From Nitrospirota bacterium (GTDB lineage Bacteria; Nitrospirota; Leptospirillia; Leptospirillales; Leptospirillaceae), in contig JAJZGM010000076.1 of the NCBI GenBank assembly GCA_021828525.1, positions 1 through 6,417 of the forward strand: a DNA stretch of 6,417 bases. Direction: 5' to 3'. The stretch's first letter is position 1, and the number at the start of each line of letters is the position of its first letter. A program made the translations under genes and the position numbers. Of this stretch, positions 1 through 5,508 are shown piece after piece. The notes beneath the pieces were generated by a model. The model was not told the DNA's origin. It searched no databases and was given only the letters and a program-made list of their open reading frames with translations.

Positions 1-849
1 CAGGTCCGGGATCTCAATCTATCGATCAGGGAGGCCTGCCCATCCGGGCAGGTTCTGATTGCCGTCGACCAGGAAGGAGGGCGGGTGGCCCGTCTTCGGG
101 AGGGCGTCCCCCAATTGCCCCCCATGCGGACACTGGGAGAGACGGAAGATCCGGAGCGGATCAGGACCGCGGGCCGGGACCTCGGCCGGGCCCTCCGGCA
201 GATGGGATTTGATATCGACTTTGCCCCTGTCCTCGATGTGGACTCCAATGCCGCCAATCCGATAATCGGTGACCGGTCGTTTTCCTCCGACCCTCTCAAG
301 GTGGGCCCCATGGCCATGGCCTTTGCCCAGGGTCTTCTGGAGGAAGGGATCATTCCCTGCGGAAAACATTTTCCCGGCCACGGAGCCACGGATCTCGACT
401 CCCATCTCGATCTCCCCTTCGTCCATGCGGACAGGGAAACCCTGGAAAACAGGGAGCTTTTGCCTTTTCGGTATGCCATCAGTGCGGGGATCCCGCTCCT
501 GATGACCGCGCACGTCGTCTATCCGGCCTGGGATGACAAATCCCCCGCGACACTTTCGCGGGCGATCATTACCGGCCTTTTGAGGGAGCGTCTCGGCTTT
601 TCCGGAATGGTTCTCTCCGATGACCTGCTCATGAAAGCCGTGGCGAAGGAGGGAGTGGTGAAGGCGGCCCTTGCTGCGCTCGATGCGGGATGTGACGGTC
701 TGCTCGTGCTCCGGAACGGGAGGGCGGCCAGGGATGTTTTCGAGACCGTGGCCGCCCGGTTGGAGGCGGGGGCAGAACCCGTCCTCCGGGCCCTCGAAAG
801 AGCCGGGAAATGGTTCTCTGAGGCCCCTTCAAAGGGGACTGGCCGATGA
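1..849 (+). CDS. nagZ: Beta-N-acetylhexosaminidase NagZ (glycoside hydrolase family 3), 5' end outside window
   Basis: In Gram-negative bacteria NagZ is a cytoplasmic enzyme of peptidoglycan recycling; it removes GlcNAc from GlcNAc-anhydroMurNAc-peptides. The open frame runs in from base 1, so the N-terminus is missing: 282 residues are visible, against roughly 330-370 for the family. Seen motifs: IAVDQEGGRVARL at 58-96, the FAPVLDVDSN strand with GDRSF (about 220-282), KHFPGHG followed by DSH at 364-405 (the His loop that acts as general acid/base in NagZ), and VLSDDLLM at 610-633. By family alignment the first Asp of SDD (codon 619-621) is the nucleophile. A GTG at 85 is not the start, because the conserved substrate-pocket motif lies upstream of it in the same frame. 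The stop overlaps the next gene's start (ATGA), implying translational coupling. The identification is very secure; the true start is not visible. Confidence 0.95.
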   Translation, partial: QVRDLNLSIREACPSGQVLIAVDQEGGRVARLREGVPQLPPMRTLGETEDPERIRTAGRDLGRALRQMGFDIDFAPVLDVDSNAANPIIGDRSFSSDPLKVGPMAMAFAQGLLEEGIIPCGKHFPGHGATDLDSHLDLPFVHADRETLENRELLPFRYAISAGIPLLMTAHVVYPAWDDKSPATLSRAIITGLLRERLGFSGMVLSDDLLMKAVAKEGVVKAALAALDAGCDGLLVLRNGRAARDVFETVAARLEAGAEPVLRALERAGKWFSEAPSKGTGR

Positions 850-1781
850 CCCGCCGCAGGAGCTCTCCAGGTTTCAGGCATGGGTGGATCGTTGACTCCT
901 TCAGGAAACGCGGGCTTCCAGCTCCTGATCTTGCCCAGATCGAGGAGTGGATCACCCGTACCCACTCTGACGGCGCCCTCCTCGAGAAGGTTTTCTCAGA
1001 GCTCAAGACCCGATCTGTGGAACTGGCCCTCTCCTCTTTGGGGCTTGACCCCGGACGCCTGTCCCGGGATCAGCTCATGGCCATCGTCGGTCCTGTGTCA
1101 GGTGTCGTTGTCGATCTTCCCGCCGGCCAGACGGTCGATCTGATAAAGCCCGTCCTTTCCGATCTCCTCTTCGAGGAGATCAGTCGTGAGACCGATCCGG
1201 TGGTGCGTTTGACCCTCTTGACAAAGGATCCCTGGCGTCTCTACGCCCTGCTCCTCTCGGACCTCCCTCCGGAAAAAATCTTGTCGTCTTTCGGACAGGA
1301 CCGTCAGATCGCCCTTGGGATTGAGCGGATGATGGAGGCTCACGGAATGAGTCTTCCCCGGAAGGAGCTCCTGAAGGATTTCAAGGAGGCTCGCGCTTTT
1401 TTGCGGGAGGAAAAGGCGAGAATCCGACAGGAAGTCTTGAAGGAAAGACAGAAGGAGCAGCATTTTCACGCCTGGGTCCGCTCCCTCTGGAGCGACCGGG
1501 AGGTCCGCCGGGAGTTGGGATTGCGCCCCTCAGAATTCGAGGAGTGGGTGGCGGGTGGACAGATCCCTGTCGTTCTCCGCATCGAATCGATCCGGAATGG
1601 AAGAATTCGGGAACGGAGATTGTTCGACCCTGACACCGTCATGAAAATCTCCTCGGCCACCATCGAAAGGTGGCGAAGGGGGCGAAAGGCGAAGGTCAGG
1701 GAAATCAGAAGGACACCTTCCCGGGGTCGATCCGGGACAAGGAAGGATCCAGGGGGGGATTCTTCCCCCGGACCGGACTGA
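846..1781 (+). CDS. Uncharacterised protein coupled to nagZ, possible winged-helix-like segment near the C-terminus
   Basis: I do not recognise the family of this 311-residue protein. The ATG overlaps the nagZ stop as ATGA, and AAAGGGGA at 831-838 offers a weak Shine-Dalgarno site. No signal peptide or membrane segment is visible, so it is probably cytoplasmic. Residues 1-170 look mostly helical, with one hydrophobic patch around 80-92. Residues 172-207 are a strongly charged helix that could form a coiled coil (EARAFLREEKARIRQEV). Residues about 218-268 read like a MerR/excisionase-type winged helix: a helix RRELGLRPSEFEEWV, then GGQIP, then a basic turn ending RRLFDPDTV. Residues 273-300 are rich in Arg and Lys, and the tail is low-complexity Gly/Ser/Pro. 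DNA binding is an inference from this pattern only. The function cannot be named; co-translation with nagZ may reflect packing rather than a shared pathway. Confidence 0.85.
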   Translation: MTRRRSSPGFRHGWIVDSFRKRGLPAPDLAQIEEWITRTHSDGALLEKVFSELKTRSVELALSSLGLDPGRLSRDQLMAIVGPVSGVVVDLPAGQTVDLIKPVLSDLLFEEISRETDPVVRLTLLTKDPWRLYALLLSDLPPEKILSSFGQDRQIALGIERMMEAHGMSLPRKELLKDFKEARAFLREEKARIRQEVLKERQKEQHFHAWVRSLWSDREVRRELGLRPSEFEEWVAGGQIPVVLRIESIRNGRIRERRLFDPDTVMKISSATIERWRRGRKAKVREIRRTPSRGRSGTRKDPGGDSSPGPD

Positions 1782-1828
1782 TCAGCGGCGGCTGTTCCGA
1801 TAATTTCGGCAGGCCTTAAGGAAGGCCT
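1719..1828. terminator. Run of four hairpins at the convergent gene junction, possible bidirectional terminator
   Basis: The two genes meet with stop codons at 1779-1781 (+) and 1782-1784 (-) and no spacer. Four short inverted repeats sit around this point: TCCCGG/CCGGGA (1719-1737), GGGGGA/TCCCCC with a TTCT loop (1754-1769), CCGA/TCGG (1797-1809) and AGGCCTT/AAGGCCT with an AAGG loop (1811-1828). None is followed by a clear T-run on either strand, so these are not classical intrinsic terminators. GC-rich coding sequence also makes such stems by chance. Stopping convergent transcripts is a plausible inferred role. Confidence 0.3.
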
Positions 1829-2513
1829 CCCTGAGGATCCGGCTCAATGGGTCCATGGCTGGCATTCTTTCCGGATGCCATTGGACTCCCGCGAAAAAGG
1901 GGTGGTCCGGATCCCGGAAGCCTTCCACAAGGGAGTCATCGGAGACGGCCTCGACCTCCAGTCCCTCGCCCAGCCGGTTGACCCCCTGGTGATGGAAGCT
2001 GTTCACCAGGACCTCGTTGTTCAGGTTCTCTCCCTCATTGACAGCAAGCCTTCCCCAATGTTGGCCAAGGGTTACCGGATGGTTTGATTCCTGATGGGCA
2101 ACTCCTTCGGGCCTCATCGTGGGGAGATCCTGGACGAGTGTCCCTCCACGAAAGACATTCATGGCCTGGAATCCGCCGCAGATCCCGAAGAGAGGGATTC
2201 CTTTCCGTTCGGAAAGGCCAAGGAGAGAAAATTCGAAATTCACCCGCTCCTCAGCCATCCAGTTTCCCGGAAGCCAGGTTTTCTCTTCCTTGTAGAAGGA
2301 CGGGGGAATGTCGGGGCCGGATCCTGAAAGGACGATGCCGTCCAGAAAGTTCCAGTCATCGGAGAGAAGGGGAGAAAGAGAGGGCAGGAGGATCACTCGT
2401 GCGCCTCCGTCCCGGAAATAGGAGACATAGGAGGTCTTCAGAAAATAACGGGGGTCACGACCGGGTTCCGCCGGAGCGTAATCGGTCGTGATTCCGATGA
2501 GCAGGGAATCCAT
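1782..2513 (-). CDS. Peptidase C26 / class I glutamine amidotransferase-like hydrolase (gamma-glutamyl-GABA hydrolase type)
   Basis: This 243-residue cytoplasmic protein belongs to the PuuD-like group of class I glutamine amidotransferase-fold hydrolases, which cleave gamma-glutamyl amide bonds. It opens with LLIGITTDY, then LSGSGPDIPPSFY (about 62-74; the family usually has LSGG-D-P-Y). The nucleophile elbow FGICGGFQAMN gives Cys112. HHQ lies at 174-176, and GVQWHPE supplies the catalytic His213 and Glu215, so the triad is intact. The frame stays open up to an ATG at 2631-2633, but that would add 40 Arg/Pro-rich residues read out of frame through the rhlE tail. The ATG at 2511-2513 starts directly at the conserved first strand and lies 14 bases after the rhlE stop, so it is preferred; only a weak AGGGA precedes it. 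Co-transcription with rhlE is likely. The substrate is unknown: putrescine degradation (gamma-glutamyl-GABA) is only one option, and no other pathway genes are visible here. Confidence 0.9.
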   Translation of the reverse strand: MDSLLIGITTDYAPAEPGRDPRYFLKTSYVSYFRDGGARVILLPSLSPLLSDDWNFLDGIVLSGSGPDIPPSFYKEEKTWLPGNWMAEERVNFEFSLLGLSERKGIPLFGICGGFQAMNVFRGGTLVQDLPTMRPEGVAHQESNHPVTLGQHWGRLAVNEGENLNNEVLVNSFHHQGVNRLGEGLEVEAVSDDSLVEGFRDPDHPFFAGVQWHPERMPAMDPLSRILREAFLKACRNYRNSRR

Positions 2514-2527
2514 GGTGAAAGGGGTCC

Positions 2528-3916
2528 CTAGGCGTCCTGGTTCGACGCTGGCCGGGGACTCTGGCGGAAGGGCCGGGTTCCGGTGGAGGCGTACGGCTTT
2601 CGTGGCCCGGAAGATGGTCGATCCTTTCTCCATTCCGGTCGTCCCTCAGCCTGGGATTCGGACCGGGGTCCTGACCGGAGTCCCTGGCGGGAATTCCCTC
2701 CCCGGTCATCGCTCCTGAACGGCCGGTCGGAACGTTGTCCTGTCCGGGGCCCCGGGCTCCTGAACGGCCGGTTTGCCGACGAGGAGGGGGGAGGTGAGAG
2801 GGGAGAAACGGGGACCGAGGAGCCGAGAAGCCGCTCGATATCCCGAAGGAGCGGTCTGTCTGCCGGATGGCAAAAGGAGATGGCCCGGCCCGATCGGCCT
2901 GCCCGGCCGGTTCGTCCGATCCGGTGGACATAATCTTCGGGAGATTGGGGAAGGTCATAGTTGACGACGCAGGTGACGGTATCGATGTCAAGACCTCTGG
3001 CGGCAACATCCGTGGCAACAAGGATCCGCGTCTGGCCAGCCCGGAAGCGGGACAGGACCCGGTTTCTCTGGGACTGGCTCTTGTCTCCATGAAGGGAGTC
3101 ACTCGGGAATCCCTCCCTGAGCAGGGTTTCCGACAGTTCTTCAGCCCCACGCTTTGTCCGGGTGAAGATCAGGGTCTGTCCTTCGGTGGTCTGGGGTTCG
3201 GTGAGGAGGGTTTTGAGAAGCCCCAATTTCTGGGACCCGTGGCCGATGGAGACAACCTCCTGGTCGATTGAAACCGGGGGGGCCCCGGATGACTCAAGAC
3301 GGATGAGGACGGGGTCTTTCTGGTAGGTTTTGGTCAGGTTCTGGATTCGGGCGGGCAATGTGGCGGTGAAGAGAAGGGTTTGCCTGTCTGCGGGCAGAGC
3401 CTTGAGAATGGTTTCGACATCGGGAAGGAAGCCCATGTCCAGCATGCGGTCGGCCTCGTCGAGGACGATGGTGTGGACATGGGAGAGGGTGATCGTTCCC
3501 CGTTGCATATGGTCGATAAGACGTCCGGGGGTGGCGATGGCCAAGTCCCAGGGGCGCCTCAGGTTATCCATCTGGCGGCGCATGTCCGTTCCGCCGACGA
3601 GAAGGACGGTCCGGCTCCGGAGGTACTTTCCGTATTCCCGGGCCGAGCGTTCGATCTGGCCGGCCAGCTCGCGGGTGGGACTCAGGACGAGAATCTGGTG
3701 GCGAACCCGGGTCCCCTGGGCGCGCTTGTTTCTGTGCAGGGATGGAAGAAGAAATCCGCCCGTTTTTCCGGATCCTGTCTGGGCCACTCCCAGAACGTCA
3801 CGTCCTTCGATGATCGGGGGAATGGTCTGTCGCTGGATCGGGGTGGGAGAGTTGTGGTTGAGGTCGGAAAGTGCGCGCAGAAGATCCGGGTTGAGACCAA
3901 GGGACTCAAAAGACAT
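2528..3916 (-). CDS. rhlE: DEAD-box ATP-dependent RNA helicase, RhlE type
   Basis: This 462-residue helicase would unwind RNA duplexes using ATP in the cytoplasm; relatives act in ribosome assembly, RNA decay and cold adaptation. The N-terminus MSFESLGLNPDLLRAL closely resembles E. coli RhlE. All motifs are present in order: Q-motif PTPIQ (Q28), motif I AQTGSGKT (45-52), Ia PTRELAGQ (80-87), GG (108-109), TPGR (129-132), DEAD (153-156), motif III as TAT rather than the usual SAT (184-186), IV LIFTRT (249-254), V ATDVAARGLD (301-310) and VI HRIGRTGRAGR (331-341). Residues after about 370 form a disordered Arg/Ser/Pro/Gly tail with three RPFR elements, typical of accessory RNA-binding tails. 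The start is well supported: AGGAG five bases before the ATG. It is the first gene of a likely two-gene operon with the C26 hydrolase, and is preceded by an unusually long leader. Confidence 0.95.
   Translation of the reverse strand: MSFESLGLNPDLLRALSDLNHNSPTPIQRQTIPPIIEGRDVLGVAQTGSGKTGGFLLPSLHRNKRAQGTRVRHQILVLSPTRELAGQIERSAREYGKYLRSRTVLLVGGTDMRRQMDNLRRPWDLAIATPGRLIDHMQRGTITLSHVHTIVLDEADRMLDMGFLPDVETILKALPADRQTLLFTATLPARIQNLTKTYQKDPVLIRLESSGAPPVSIDQEVVSIGHGSQKLGLLKTLLTEPQTTEGQTLIFTRTKRGAEELSETLLREGFPSDSLHGDKSQSQRNRVLSRFRAGQTRILVATDVAARGLDIDTVTCVVNYDLPQSPEDYVHRIGRTGRAGRSGRAISFCHPADRPLLRDIERLLGSSVPVSPLSPPPSSSANRPFRSPGPRTGQRSDRPFRSDDRGGNSRQGLRSGPRSESQAEGRPEWRKDRPSSGPRKPYASTGTRPFRQSPRPASNQDA
2711..2772 (-). 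repeat. 17-base direct repeat pair in the rhlE tail
   Basis: GCTCCTGAACGGCCGGT occurs at 2711-2727 and again at 2756-2772, exactly 45 bases (15 codons) apart and in the same reading frame. On the coding (minus) strand it encodes the two RPFRS elements at residues 383-387 and 398-402. A third, diverged copy (RPFRQ) lies at residues 448-452. The exact nucleotide identity suggests recent duplication within the disordered tail. Confidence 0.75.
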
Positions 3917-3966
3917 TGTTGCTCCTAGCTGATAAGCCTAACATGATTGGTGGCGGCGGGAATCGA

Positions 3967-4001
3967 CACGGGGAAGTTGAAGGTCTTCAAAAGACCCTGT
4001 G
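3967..4001. repeat. Compound inverted repeat with two overlapping, competing stems
   Basis: TTGAAG-GT-CTTCAA (3977-3990) and GGTCTT-CAA-AAGACC (3982-3996) share bases and cannot both form in one molecule. An outer pairing, CACGGGG with CCCTGTG (3967-3973 with 3995-4001, one G-T wobble in the + sense), can enclose the first stem. It sits 50-80 bases before the rhlE start codon. It may be an operator or an RNA switch; neither is proven. Confidence 0.5.
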
Positions 4002-4011
4002 ACACCGCGGC

Positions 4012-4054
4012 GCGTCCGTTCCGCAAGGAGATGCGGGGGTCGGAAATCGGACGC
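4012..4054. repeat. Seven-base inverted repeat enclosing a smaller hairpin
   Basis: GCGTCCG (4012-4018) pairs perfectly with CGGACGC (4048-4054). Inside it, either CCGCA/TGCGG (4021-4025 with 4032-4036) or TTCCG/CGGAA (4019-4023 with 4041-4045) can form, but not both. In the rhlE transcript the six-base loop of the first option is UCUCCU. Confidence 0.5.
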
Positions 4055-4223
4055 CGAAGAGACCTGTTCATTTCAACAGAGTGCCGGGAGGGTGGACAGA
4101 GACTTGAACAAGCGGGCGGACGAAAGTCCATCTGGCAGGGTCAATTCCTTGGGGTCCGGCGAATTCGGCGCATACTTGCGACGCGATACACAATCCATGA
4201 TGCCCGACGTATATCGAATGTTG

Positions 4224-4252
4224 ATTATCGGCCTCCACGTTCGGAAAGTCAA
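4224..4252 (-). promoter_or_regulatory. Sigma70-type promoter for rhlE
   Basis: Read on the minus strand, TTGACT (4247-4252) is followed after exactly 17 bases by GATAAT (4224-4229). Each box has one mismatch to the TTGACA/TATAAT consensus. It points toward rhlE, the next gene downstream, with the predicted start near 4217. This is one of the two best promoter matches seen in the window. Confidence 0.65.
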
Positions 4253-4384
4253 GAGGTGGTCGGGGTTTCGAAGGTCTCCAGCGAAAAAACCTTCTCCGGC
4301 AAAAGGTTGGCTGGAAGGAGCGAGGATGGAACGACAGGAAAAAAGGAGAAAAGGGCCGGCTCACCCCTGGTGGAGGGAAGAGGA
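4253..4384. other. Short intergenic stretch with no recognisable gene
   Basis: This lies between the rhlE promoter and the terminator of the LTxxQ gene. It is purine-rich on the + strand (GGAAAAAAGGAGAAAAGGG around 4337-4355). Reading frames crossing it on either strand show no domain, no usable ribosome binding site and biased low-complexity composition, so I call no gene. Confidence 0.5.
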
Positions 4385-4406
4385 AAGGGGCCGGAAGCGG
4401 CCCCTT
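4385..4406 (-). terminator. Intrinsic terminator of the LTxxQ gene
   Basis: A perfect nine-base stem, AAGGGGCCG/CGGCCCCTT with a four-base loop, starts five bases after the stop codon at 4412-4414. On the minus strand it continues as TTTCCTCTT, a broken T-run. Its position right behind the gene supports the call. Confidence 0.65.
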
Positions 4407-4411
4407 ACAGG

Positions 4412-4906
4412 CTATTTGAGAGTTGACATCTTGGCCAGCTGGGCCTTTGTGAGAACTTTTGCCGCGCTCAGATGCCCGGTGAGATGGTCGGCCGTTGCCT
4501 GGGCCATGAGCCAGGCGATCGCGTGGAGATCTTTGTGGATTTTGGAAGGAGAAGGTTGAGGCGTTCCTGCCATCTTCAGATAGGCTGCCCGAAGGGATTC
4601 GATTTTTTTCATCTGACCGAGTGAGCGGTCGAGCATCCTCCGGCGGATCACCTTGAGCCGTTTCACCTGTTTGTCCGTCAGATTGAGATCCTTGGCGTGG
4701 GACAAGATGAAGGTGACGCCTGGATGATTCTTGAAGACCTGGGGGAGAAGAAAATCTTTTCCGGCTTTCTTTCGGAACTCGTCAAATTTTTTGGCCGTCT
4801 GGGCCCCGGTCAGGGGAGGAAGGTTGTCGGCCCGGGAGAGAGCGGGAAGGGAGAGAAAAAGGATGATGGCCATCAGGGAGAGGGCCAGGGAGGTTTTCTT
4901 GATCAT
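4412..4906 (-). CDS. Exported small protein with two LTxxQ motifs (Spy/CpxP-like)
   Basis: This 164-residue protein starts at the ATG 4904-4906, with AGGAG five bases upstream. The frame is open further upstream to 5110, but the extension crosses the terminator and the cytochrome gene and would bury the signal peptide. Residues 1-26 form a Sec signal (KK, then a hydrophobic core LALSLMAIILFLSLPAL, probable cleavage after SRA). The mature part is helical and basic and has LTDKQ (76-80) and LTKAQ (152-156), matching the LTxxQ motif of the Spy/CpxP/ZraP group of periplasmic chaperones and stress sensors. Between them lies a charged helix (about 81-112) and a QPSP linker. There are no cysteines and no haem or metal motif. 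No promoter of its own is evident, so expression may depend on read-through from the cytochrome gene. Family membership rests on the motifs and overall shape, and is moderately sure. Confidence 0.85.
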   Translation of the reverse strand: MIKKTSLALSLMAIILFLSLPALSRADNLPPLTGAQTAKKFDEFRKKAGKDFLLPQVFKNHPGVTFILSHAKDLNLTDKQVKRLKVIRRRMLDRSLGQMKKIESLRAAYLKMAGTPQPSPSKIHKDLHAIAWLMAQATADHLTGHLSAAKVLTKAQLAKMSTLK

Positions 4907-4940
4907 TGAAGCTCCTTTTTGAATCGGGTTTTGACCTATG

Positions 4941-4969
4941 AAAAAGCCAGAGCCCGAAAGCCCTGGCTT
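4941..4969 (-). terminator. Intrinsic terminator between the cytochrome and LTxxQ genes
   Basis: On the minus strand the stem opens AAGCCAGGGCT and closes with GGCTCTGGCTT around a UUCG tetraloop. It has 11 pairs, two of them G-U, and is followed by a run of five T (4941-4945, two of them inside the stem). It begins about 40 bases after the cytochrome stop and ends some 35 bases before the LTxxQ start. The short T-run suggests that part of the transcription may pass through. Confidence 0.85.
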
Positions 4970-5010
4970 CTTGTGGGATATTTCTCCTGATGTTACTGAA
5001 ATCTTGTGTG

Positions 5011-5340
5011 TTACTTTGTTGCCAGAACCCAGTCCGCCAGTTCCTTGGCCTGGTCCATGGACATTCCGGGGTGGGGTGGCATGATCATTCCCCCGGTGAT
5101 CTTGTCCCAATGGCCATTCCCGCCAGAGATGATCTTCTTGGCCAGCATTTCGTCGGCTCCCTTCTGTCCACGATAGCGGTCCGCCACCATTTTGAAGGAG
5201 GGTCCGACCATTTTCTGGTCCATGGAATGACAGGCAAAACAGCCCTGTTCATTGATCAGGGACTTCACGTCCGCGGCCCAGGCGGGAGAGGAAAGTGCGA
5301 GAAGAGTGACCACCGCAAGCGAGACCTTGAGGCTTTTCAT
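5011..5340 (-). CDS. Class I monohaem cytochrome c precursor (c551/c552 type)
   Basis: This small periplasmic electron carrier has 109 residues including a signal peptide (KSLK, then hydrophobic VSLAVVTLLAL, cleavage near AWA-A at 22/23), leaving a mature protein of about 87 residues, as in the c551 group. The haem site is CFACH (Cys34, Cys37, His38). KMVGPSF follows, as usual for the family, and Met87 in IMPPHP is the expected second axial ligand. The ISGGNGHWDKITGG segment and the final helix AKELADWVLATK also match the c551 pattern. The start is supported by AGAGGAG six bases before the ATG and by a strong promoter upstream. A terminator follows, then an LTxxQ periplasmic protein. The redox partners are not in the window. 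A role in respiratory electron transfer is the family function; iron oxidation would be speculation. Confidence 0.95.
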   Translation of the reverse strand: MKSLKVSLAVVTLLALSSPAWAADVKSLINEQGCFACHSMDQKMVGPSFKMVADRYRGQKGADEMLAKKIISGGNGHWDKITGGMIMPPHPGMSMDQAKELADWVLATK

Positions 5341-5426
5341 GAGAAACTCCTCTTTTGGAAAGGTTCTGCAAGAGCGTTTTATTTCCTAGACAGGCAAGAG
5401 ACCATTCTCCTTCCAATCCTGGTTCA

Positions 5427-5454
5427 ATTATAGCCCTTTCGGATCAAAAGGCAA
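5427..5454 (-). promoter_or_regulatory. Sigma70-type promoter of the cytochrome c gene
   Basis: On the minus strand a perfect TATAAT (5427-5432) lies 16 bases after TTGCCT (5449-5454). Transcription should start near 5420, giving a leader of about 80 bases before the cytochrome ATG. The promoter lies in the 168-base gap between the Sel1 gene and the cytochrome, which holds no other clear element; I see no good terminator for the Sel1 gene there. Confidence 0.75.
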
Positions 5455-5508
5455 TTTCGGAAAATCCGTTTAAATGGCGTGGGATAAGAATGGTGTGCAG
5501 TTTTCAGG

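Larger units (their letters stand above)
3917..4217 (-). promoter_or_regulatory. Long 5' leader of rhlE with several inverted repeats
   Basis: If the promoter at 4224-4252 is used, transcription should begin near 4217 and leave about 300 untranslated bases before rhlE. No convincing coding sequence lies in it. In transcript order the stems are: GGAC/GTCC around a four-base loop (4118-4129), CTGTT/AACAG (4064-4079), GCGTCCG/CGGACGC (4012-4054, enclosing CCGCA/TGCGG at 4021-4036), and a compound element at 3967-4001. The loop at 4026-4031 reads TCTCCT on the transcript and can pair with the rhlE AGGAG site. E. coli deaD is known to have a long mRNA leader, so a regulated leader fits this gene class, but the function here is inference. 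A separate small RNA from the same promoter is an alternative. Confidence 0.5.

Noticed and set aside
85..849. GTG at 85 as the nagZ start
   Set aside because: The conserved AVDQEGGRV motif lies across and upstream of it in the same open frame, so the gene begins before the window.
1782..2633. Longer form of the C26 hydrolase beginning at 2633
   Set aside because: The extra 40 residues are an out-of-frame reading of the rhlE tail and show no family similarity; the ATG at 2513 begins at the conserved first strand.
4118..4129. GGAC-GAAA-GTCC tetraloop hairpin as part of a known RNA (RNase P, hammerhead or group II intron domain V)
   Set aside because: The surrounding conserved bases of those RNAs are absent; only the isolated short stem is present.
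4068..4364. Minus-strand 98-codon frame upstream of rhlE
   Set aside because: It starts upstream of the predicted rhlE promoter, has no good ribosome binding site and has a Pro/Arg/Phe-rich beginning with no known domain.
3947..4559. Plus-strand reading frames of 159 and 186 codons opposite the rhlE leader and LTxxQ gene
   Set aside because: They have Arg/Gly-rich composition, no recognisable domain and no convincing start. They run through a terminator and into the antisense side of a real gene.
4412..5110. Longer form of the LTxxQ protein beginning at 5110
   Set aside because: It would run through the cytochrome gene and a terminator and place the signal peptide in the interior; the ATG at 4906 has a good ribosome binding site.
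5379..5405. Eight-codon frame in the cytochrome leader next to AAGGAG
   Set aside because: The purine run touches the ATG almost directly, too close for normal initiation, and the peptide shows no attenuator-like codon run.
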